This document shows positions 59,411 to 64,000 of a stretch of 64,000 nucleotides of DNA, piece by piece. Position 1 is the stretch's first letter. Every line of letters starts with the position of its first letter. The DNA lies in assembly GCF_021044775.1 (NCBI RefSeq), contig NZ_JAJNOQ010000002.1:333127-397126 (forward strand), given 5' to 3'. Made by a program: the position numbers and the translations under genes. The notes beneath the pieces were generated by a model. It was given only the letters and a program-made list of their open reading frames with translations. It was not told the origin of the DNA and did no database searches. This stretch comes from Paraeggerthella hominis. GTDB taxonomy: Bacteria; Actinomycetota; Coriobacteriia; Coriobacteriales; Eggerthellaceae.

Positions 59411-61930
59411 ATGAAAGAAGCGCTCAACATACAAGTCAAAGGTATCGTACAAGGGGTGGGCTTCCGCCCCTTCGTCTATCGTTTGGCTAAAAAATACCTG
59501 ATCAACGGATGGGTTTTGAACGCTACCGACGGCGTGTTCATCCATGCCGAAGGAGATTCGAAGCTGCTTGACGAGTTCGTGATAGAGCTGTCGGAGAACC
59601 CGCCGGCGGCGTCGCAGGTGAACGAGATCGAGCTCAAGGAAGTTCCGCTGGAAGACTTCGAGTCGTTCGACATTCGGTTTTCCGATGCGGGCGAAGTCGA
59701 GCGAACCACGCTTGTCTCGCCCGATCTCGCAACGTGCGACGATTGCGCGCGCGAGTTGCTCAACCCGAACGACCGCCGCTATCGCTATCCTTTTATAAAC
59801 TGCACGAACTGCGGGCCGCGCTTCACCATCATCGAGAAGCTGCCCTACGATCGCAAGAGCACGTCCATGAAGGATTTCCCCATGTGCGCGCGCTGCTCGT
59901 CGGAATACGCCGACCCGCTTGACCGTCGTTTCCATGCGCAGCCCGATGCGTGCTTCGAGTGCGGTCCGCATATCAGCTGGCGCGAGCACGAGGGCGGGGC
60001 CGTCGACGCTCCGTTAACCGAGGCACTGTGGGGGGCGACGCGCGAGCAGAGCGATGCGATTTTCGCGCGCGCCGTCGAGCTGCTGCTGGCAGGCAAGATC
60101 ATCGCCGTGAAGGGCCTGGGCGGGTTTCACTTGGTGTGCGACGCCAACAACGCGGACGCGGTTGCGTTGCTGCGCACGCGCAAGCATCGCGAAGGCAAGG
60201 CACTTGCGGTCATGGCGGCCGACGTCAAGGCGGCGCGCGCCGTATGCGAGGTGAACGAAGTCGAGGCGGGCGTGCTCGCATCGACGTCTCGACCCATCGT
60301 CTTGCTGCGCAAGCGCGCCGACGCGCAGGTGGCGCCCGGCCTTGCCGACGGTCTCTCCGAGCTGGGCGTGATGCTGCCCTACACCCCCGTCCAGCACTTG
60401 CTCCTGCACGATTTCGCCCATGCAGGCAGCTCGAAAGACCAGGGACGGGGCCTTGTTCCCCTGCTGGTAATGACGTCGGGCAACGTGCACGACGAGCCCA
60501 TCGTCATCGACGACGAAGACGCGTACGGCAAGCTGTTCGGCATTGCGGACGCGTTCTTGGGGCACGATCGCGCCATCCGCACCCGCTACGACGATTCCGT
60601 TGTGCGCGTCATCAGCGCTGGTGGTGCGGGCGATGCGGTGCAGTTCATCCGCCGTGCTCGCGGGTATGCGCCGTTGCCGCTTTCGCTGGCTTGTCCTAAG
60701 CCGGAGGAAGACCAGGCTGCGGCAAGCCCTGCGGCTGCCAGCCGGCAGGGCAAACGAGAAGCGCTGTCTATCCTGGCGGTGGGTCCTGAACAGAAGAACA
60801 CCTTCACCCTGACGCGCGACGCCGAAGCGTTCGTGTCGCAGCATATCGGCGACATGGAAAACGCCGAAACCTACGATGCGTGGCTGGCGGCGAAGGATCG
60901 CTACCAGCAGCTGTTCGAGATTTCCCCGCAGCGCTTGGCGTGCGATCTGCATCCCGAATACCTGACGTCGAAGTGGGCGCACGAGGAAAGCGCCGCGCGC
61001 CAGGTTCCGTTGGTCGAGGTGCAGCATCATCACGCGCACGTTGCGTCGGTGTTGGGAGAGCACGGGCTGTTCGGTCCCGCGTGCGGAATCGCCTTCGACG
61101 GCACGGGCTATGGCGTTGACGGGGCTATCTGGGGCGGCGAAGTGCTCCTGGCCAATGCGTCGGCGTTCGAGCGGTTCGCGAACTTCGCGTACGTGCCCAT
61201 GCCGGGCGGTGCGGCCGCGGTGAAGCACCCGCTGCGCATGGCGTACGGCGTGCTGTGGGCATTCGACCTGCTGGAGCATCCTGCGGCGGCGGACGTTCTT
61301 GCGGCGCTGGGGCCGCAGGCCGCTTTGTGCGACCAGATGATCGAGCAAGGGATAAACACGCCCATGACCTCGTCGGTCGGCCGCTTGTTCGACGCGGCGA
61401 GCGCCCTTTTGGGGGTGTGCGCGGAGTCGCGCTACGAAGGCGAACCGGCTATCTTGCTGGAAGGCGCTCTTGCCGCCCCGGCTTCGCCCGATGCGAACGG
61501 CAAGGCGTCCGATTCCGATGCGGGCGATCGCTACGCTATCGCGGTGATTAAGAACACGGCAACCGAGAGCAGCACGGCGCAGGACACGTCGGTCGTCCTG
61601 TTCGACGCGGCCCCTGCTTTCGAGGCGCTGCTTGACGACAAGGCCGCCGGCGTGCCCGTTTCCCTGATCGCCCGTCGCTTCCATGACGCGTTCGCCCAGG
61701 CTGTCGTTGCGGCGGCGGAACTGGTTCGCGGGCTGTACGGTATCGACGTGGTGGCCCTTTCCGGTGGCGTGTTCATGAATCGCTACCTGGTTGAACGCGC
61801 GCTCGCTTCCTTGGAGGCGGCCGGCTTCACGGTTGCCGTCAACCGCGATCTGCCGCCCAACGACGGCTGCGTTTCCTTCGGCCAGGCTGTGATAGCATGG
61901 GCCTCGAACGACGAGGGCGGGCAAGCGTAG
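59411..61930 (+). CDS. hypF: Carbamoyltransferase HypF, hydrogenase maturation
   Basis: 839-aa HypF, which carbamoylates the HypE C-terminal Cys from carbamoyl phosphate to make the CN ligands of [NiFe]-hydrogenases. The acylphosphatase domain is at about 1-90 (GIVQGVGFRPFVYRLAKK), followed by Cys-rich zinc-finger-like segments (CDDCARELLNPNDRRYRYPFINC, CARCSSEYADPLDRRFHAQPDACFEC), a YrdC-like domain (GLGGFHLVCDANNADAVALLR) and a Kae1-like C-terminal ATPase (HHHAHVASVLGEH, GIAFDGTGYGVDGAIWGGE, SGGVFMNRYL). ATG at 59411 follows GGGAGGCG. It forms a tight run with pgi, hypC and hypD. Confidence 0.97.
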   Translation: MKEALNIQVKGIVQGVGFRPFVYRLAKKYLINGWVLNATDGVFIHAEGDSKLLDEFVIELSENPPAASQVNEIELKEVPLEDFESFDIRFSDAGEVERTTLVSPDLATCDDCARELLNPNDRRYRYPFINCTNCGPRFTIIEKLPYDRKSTSMKDFPMCARCSSEYADPLDRRFHAQPDACFECGPHISWREHEGGAVDAPLTEALWGATREQSDAIFARAVELLLAGKIIAVKGLGGFHLVCDANNADAVALLRTRKHREGKALAVMAADVKAARAVCEVNEVEAGVLASTSRPIVLLRKRADAQVAPGLADGLSELGVMLPYTPVQHLLLHDFAHAGSSKDQGRGLVPLLVMTSGNVHDEPIVIDDEDAYGKLFGIADAFLGHDRAIRTRYDDSVVRVISAGGAGDAVQFIRRARGYAPLPLSLACPKPEEDQAAASPAAASRQGKREALSILAVGPEQKNTFTLTRDAEAFVSQHIGDMENAETYDAWLAAKDRYQQLFEISPQRLACDLHPEYLTSKWAHEESAARQVPLVEVQHHHAHVASVLGEHGLFGPACGIAFDGTGYGVDGAIWGGEVLLANASAFERFANFAYVPMPGGAAAVKHPLRMAYGVLWAFDLLEHPAAADVLAALGPQAALCDQMIEQGINTPMTSSVGRLFDAASALLGVCAESRYEGEPAILLEGALAAPASPDANGKASDSDAGDRYAIAVIKNTATESSTAQDTSVVLFDAAPAFEALLDDKAAGVPVSLIARRFHDAFAQAVVAAAELVRGLYGIDVVALSGGVFMNRYLVERALASLEAAGFTVAVNRDLPPNDGCVSFGQAVIAWASNDEGGQA

Positions 61931-61961
61931 CGCCCGCATATATAAGAAAGAAGGCATGACC

Positions 61962-62201
61962 ATGTGCTTGGCAATACCCGCGAAAGTGATCGAGCTCAAA
62001 GACGATCGTCTGGCAACGGTCGACATCTTGGGCGTGACGCGCGACATATCCCTTGACTTGACGCCGCAGGCGGCCGTCGGCGATTTCGTGCTGGTGCATG
62101 CAGGGTTTTCCATCGAGGTGGTCGACCCCGACTTTGCTCAGGAAACCATTGATCTGATCAGGGAGTTTCCCGATCTTGCCGGCGACGAGATTCCTGCCTA
62201 G
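61962..62201 (+). CDS. hypC: HypC hydrogenase maturation chaperone
   Basis: 79-aa small protein that carries the Fe(CN)2CO unit with HypD and delivers it to the hydrogenase large subunit. It has the invariant N-terminal MCLAIPAKV with the essential Cys2; choosing ATG 61962 gives this mature end, whereas ATG 61956 would add two residues. ISLDLTPQAAVGDFVLVHAGFSIEVV is typical. The ribosome site is GAAAGAAGG. Spacing is 31 bp from hypF and 8 bp to hypD, so the three are certainly one operon. The target hydrogenase is not in the window. Confidence 0.95.
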   Translation: MCLAIPAKVIELKDDRLATVDILGVTRDISLDLTPQAAVGDFVLVHAGFSIEVVDPDFAQETIDLIREFPDLAGDEIPA

Positions 62202-62209
62202 GGGGAGCC

Positions 62210-63304
62210 ATGGCCAATCTTGAACAAGAGCTGGCAGCGTTCAAGGATCCGAAACTGGCGCGCGGTTTGATCGACTCCATAGGCAAGCTGGCGCCTGCCC
62301 AGGGCGCTACGCTCATGGAGGTGTGCGGAACCCACACGGTGGCTATCGCGCGCAACGGCATTCGGAACCTCATGCCCGAAAGCGTGCGGTTGGCGTCGGG
62401 CCCCGGTTGCCCGGTGTGCGTGACCTCGAACAAGGATATCGACACGGTGATCGCGCTCACGCGCGTCCCGAACGTCACCATTGCCACCTTCGGCGACATG
62501 ACGCGCGTGCCTGGCTCAACGTCGAGCCTGCTCAAGGAGCAGGCGGCGGGACGTTCCGTGCAGATCGTGTACTCGCCGCTCGATGCCATTGCCTTGGCGC
62601 AGCAGCAGCCCGAGCGCCAGATCGTGTTCGTGGGGGTGGGCTTTGAGACCACGACGCCCTTGGTGGCCATGGCCATCAAGCGAGCCGCCGCGCTGGACCT
62701 GAAGAACTTCAGCGTGTTCGCCGCGCACAAGAACATGCCGGGCGCGCTGGAGGCCATCATCAACGATCCGCGCCTTTCGGTGGACGCGCTTATCCTGCCT
62801 GGCCACGTAAGCACCATCATCGGCGTGGAGCCGTACCGCTTCCTGGCTGAGAAGTACGGCATTCCGGGAGTCATCACCGGGTTCGAACCCGTTGACGTGC
62901 TGCAAGGCATCGCCATGATCATGCGTCAGCTTCACGAGGGTCGCGCAGACATCGAGATAGCGTATGCGCGCGGCGTCATGCCGCAGGGCAACCCCGTTGC
63001 GATGGCGGCCATCGACGAGGTGTTCGAGACCTGTCCCGCTACGTGGCGCGGGTTGGGGGAGATACCTGGATCGGGGTACCGCATTCGCGAGCAGTTCGCC
63101 CGGTTCGATGCCGTAAGACGCTTTGCGCCGTCCGTGGAGCCTACGCAGGATCCGAAGGGCTGTCGTTGCGGCGACGTGCTGCGCGGCATCATGGCGCCTG
63201 ACGAGTGCCCGCTGTTTCGCACGGTATGCACGCCCGAAAACCCTGTGGGTCCGTGCATGGTTTCAAGCGAAGGCAGCTGCGCCGCTTATTACCGGTATTA
63301 CTAG
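62210..63304 (+). CDS. hypD: HypD hydrogenase maturation protein
   Basis: 364-aa FeS protein that forms a complex with HypC and HypE to build the Fe(CN)2CO moiety. Visible family features are MEVCGTHTVAIARNGIRNLMPE with its active-site Cys, the SGPGCPVCVT motif, GVGFETTTP, and the C-terminal cysteine-rich segment GCRCGDVLRGIMAPDECPLF...CTPENPVGPCMVS that coordinates the [4Fe-4S] cluster. Length matches the family. ATG at 62210 follows TAGGGGGAGCC. It ends the hyp operon here; a T-less 15-bp hairpin follows, and hypE is not the next gene. Confidence 0.96.
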   Translation: MANLEQELAAFKDPKLARGLIDSIGKLAPAQGATLMEVCGTHTVAIARNGIRNLMPESVRLASGPGCPVCVTSNKDIDTVIALTRVPNVTIATFGDMTRVPGSTSSLLKEQAAGRSVQIVYSPLDAIALAQQQPERQIVFVGVGFETTTPLVAMAIKRAAALDLKNFSVFAAHKNMPGALEAIINDPRLSVDALILPGHVSTIIGVEPYRFLAEKYGIPGVITGFEPVDVLQGIAMIMRQLHEGRADIEIAYARGVMPQGNPVAMAAIDEVFETCPATWRGLGEIPGSGYRIREQFARFDAVRRFAPSVEPTQDPKGCRCGDVLRGIMAPDECPLFRTVCTPENPVGPCMVSSEGSCAAYYRYY

Positions 63305-63308
63305 CGGG

Positions 63309-63348
63309 CAAGGGCGCGTCCCGGTGCTTGCGGCGGGACGCGCCCTTG
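63309..63348 (+). terminator. Terminator-like hairpin after hypD
   Basis: A perfect 15-bp stem (63309-63323 with 63334-63348) followed by TTCG. Confidence 0.65.
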
Positions 63349-63711
63349 TTCGAGGATTTTGCGGTGCGCTGCGCCGTGCGGCATGCTGTTCGGCCGCGCG
63401 CCCAAAACCGATTCGTTTTGGCAAAGTGCTCAACTCTGTGCTTTTTCTTGCACGCTGCTTAAAGTTGGCAATAAATTTTTTTGCTTCGATATTGTGCATG
63501 CAGGGACGGTTTGCAGGGCGTTTTAGAGCCGCATCGTTGTGCATGCCCCTTCAATTTTTTCACGTTTTATACGAGCGCTTCTGAATATAATCGGGAAATA
63601 TCCAATATGGGGGCAAAAATTGCATAATGGCCCGAAATAGCGCGTTCTCAATTATTGTGCAGTTGAACAATAATGATTTCAAAATGGTTAAAACTATTCG
63701 TAAATTTCATG

Positions 63712-63740
63712 TTGCAGGTGAACAAAAAAGATGGTATAAC
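63712..63740 (+). promoter_or_regulatory. Promoter for the amidinotransferase gene
   Basis: TTGCAG at 63712-63717 and TATAAC at 63735-63740 with exactly 17 bp between them. It predicts a leader of about 170 nt before the ATG at 63920. Confidence 0.6.
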
Positions 63741-63746
63741 TTGCTC

Positions 63747-63919
63747 ATCGGCAAATCTGGCAAGCATGCCACGGTAGGATTCCGAGGAGCTTTCATGAAC
63801 CATCTGTCTCCAAAGTTCTCCTGCAGCCGCGGCACTTTTGCCGGCTGAGCTGCAGTACACAATAGTGTGCCACCCATTTTAGGCAACGCAGGATGCGCTG
63901 CCGGAGAAAGGAGACTGTC
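63747..63919 (+). ncRNA. Structured leader candidate of the amidinotransferase mRNA
   Basis: About 170 nt with successive hairpins: GGCA-AGCA-TGCC near 63760, a 7-bp stem CTGCAGC/GCTGCAG closing an inner CGGC/GCCG stem at about 63821-63855, and CACA-ATAG-TGTG after it. I recognise no riboswitch class; it could regulate the downstream gene or be unrelated. Confidence 0.35.
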
Positions 63920-64000
63920 ATGGCGAAGATAGTCAATTCTTGGAACGACTGGGATCCGTTGAAGCGCGTCATCATCGGCCGCTGCGACAACTCGATGATC
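63920..64000 (+). CDS. Amidinotransferase N-terminus (cut by right edge)
   Basis: Only 27 codons are visible (MAKIVNSWNDWDPLKRVIIGRCDNSMI). The VNSWNDWDPLKRVIIGR start matches the arginine:glycine/inosamine-phosphate amidinotransferase family, which moves the guanidino group from arginine onto an acceptor amine. The active-site Cys, Asp and His lie beyond the window. ATG at 63920 follows GAAAGGAG. The preceding structured, AT-rich leader suggests special regulation. A fumarase-like or agmatine role cannot be judged; the acceptor is unknown. Confidence 0.72.
   Translation, partial: MAKIVNSWNDWDPLKRVIIGRCDNSMI

Larger units (their letters stand above)
63349..63919. other. AT-rich intergenic region before the amidinotransferase
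   Basis: About 570 bp that is noticeably richer in A/T than its surroundings, especially 63450-63750. It has an 8-bp inverted repeat (ATTATTGT at 63651-63658 with ACAATAAT at 63667-63674), a further TATAAT (63586-63591) and the promoter at 63712-63740. A short frame at 63627-63848 gives no family resemblance and no convincing ribosome site. Downstream of 63747 the sequence has several hairpins. Confidence 0.6.

Noticed and set aside
63627..63848. 73-codon ORF in the AT-rich gap
   Set aside because: No convincing ribosome site, no family resemblance, and its translated sequence is unlike the coding regions of the window; more likely untranslated leader.
63747..63919. Cyclic-di-GMP, glycine, guanidine or M-box riboswitch before the amidinotransferase
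   Set aside because: I compared the leader with the conserved cores of these classes from memory and found no match; only generic hairpins remain.
1..64000. Selenocysteine or in-frame stop readthrough
   Set aside because: I saw no interrupted gene requiring it; all recognised genes are continuous, including the MenE-MenC fusion.

Overview
The window is about 64 kb of high-GC bacterial chromosome. It carries no phage genes, IS transposase or CRISPR array. The gene content points to an anaerobic actinobacterium of the class Coriobacteriia, most likely family Eggerthellaceae. The evidence is a menaquinone (men) cluster, a LuxR-type regulator with a 12-helix membrane domain divergent from a Tat-exported flavin reductase, a second such exported redox protein (rubrerythrin), hydrogenase maturation genes and a class I DhnA-type aldolase. 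Genus cannot be fixed from sequence inspection alone. A perfect parS site at 49040 suggests the window lies in the origin-proximal part of the chromosome.

Layout. 1-7.0 kb: menD (cut by the left edge), menH-like, menB and a fused menE-menC gene. 7.1-10.8 kb: APC amino-acid transporter, then xpt-pbuX purine salvage preceded by a 67-nt three-way-junction RNA candidate. 11-16.2 kb: CNNM/CorC membrane protein, a convergent amidohydrolase, CIRCE-controlled groEL without groES, and a YigZ protein. 16.4-19.3 kb: polytopic Ser/Thr kinase and an acetamidase/formamidase. 19.3-26.5 kb: a likely regulon of MFS transporter, YtcJ-type amidohydrolase, PRD/BglG-like regulator and a second paralogous MFS transporter. 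An identical palindrome, TTACCG-N6-CGGTAA, lies in front of both transporters. 26.6-30.6 kb: pyridoxal-kinase family protein, a 65-aa membrane protein and a hybrid histidine kinase.

31-40.5 kb: serS, a Lys/Ala-rich membrane protein, a small unknown, a PLP aminotransferase, a D-Ala-D-Ala ligase, then an envelope-type cluster (YtxH, PRC-barrel, TVP38/VTT) and a TM2-domain protein. 40.7-49 kb: class I FBP aldolase, LuxR regulator/flavin reductase pair, serpin lipoprotein, catalase. 49-57.5 kb: parS, a 1154-aa wall-anchored subtilase, tRNA-Leu(CAA), M20 dipeptidase, tyrosine phosphatase, orphan LytTR regulator, exported rubrerythrin. 57.7-63.3 kb: pgi-hypF-hypC-hypD, tightly packed. The right edge cuts an amidinotransferase that follows an AT-rich leader.

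Respiratory (menaquinone, exported flavoprotein), oxidative-defence (catalase, exported rubrerythrin) and [NiFe]-hydrogenase maturation genes fit an anaerobe with menaquinone-linked anaerobic respiration and H2 metabolism. Several intergenic gaps hold GC-rich tandem repeats and long inverted repeats that no gene explains. These gaps and the palindrome-linked double-MFS regulon are the least ordinary parts of the window.
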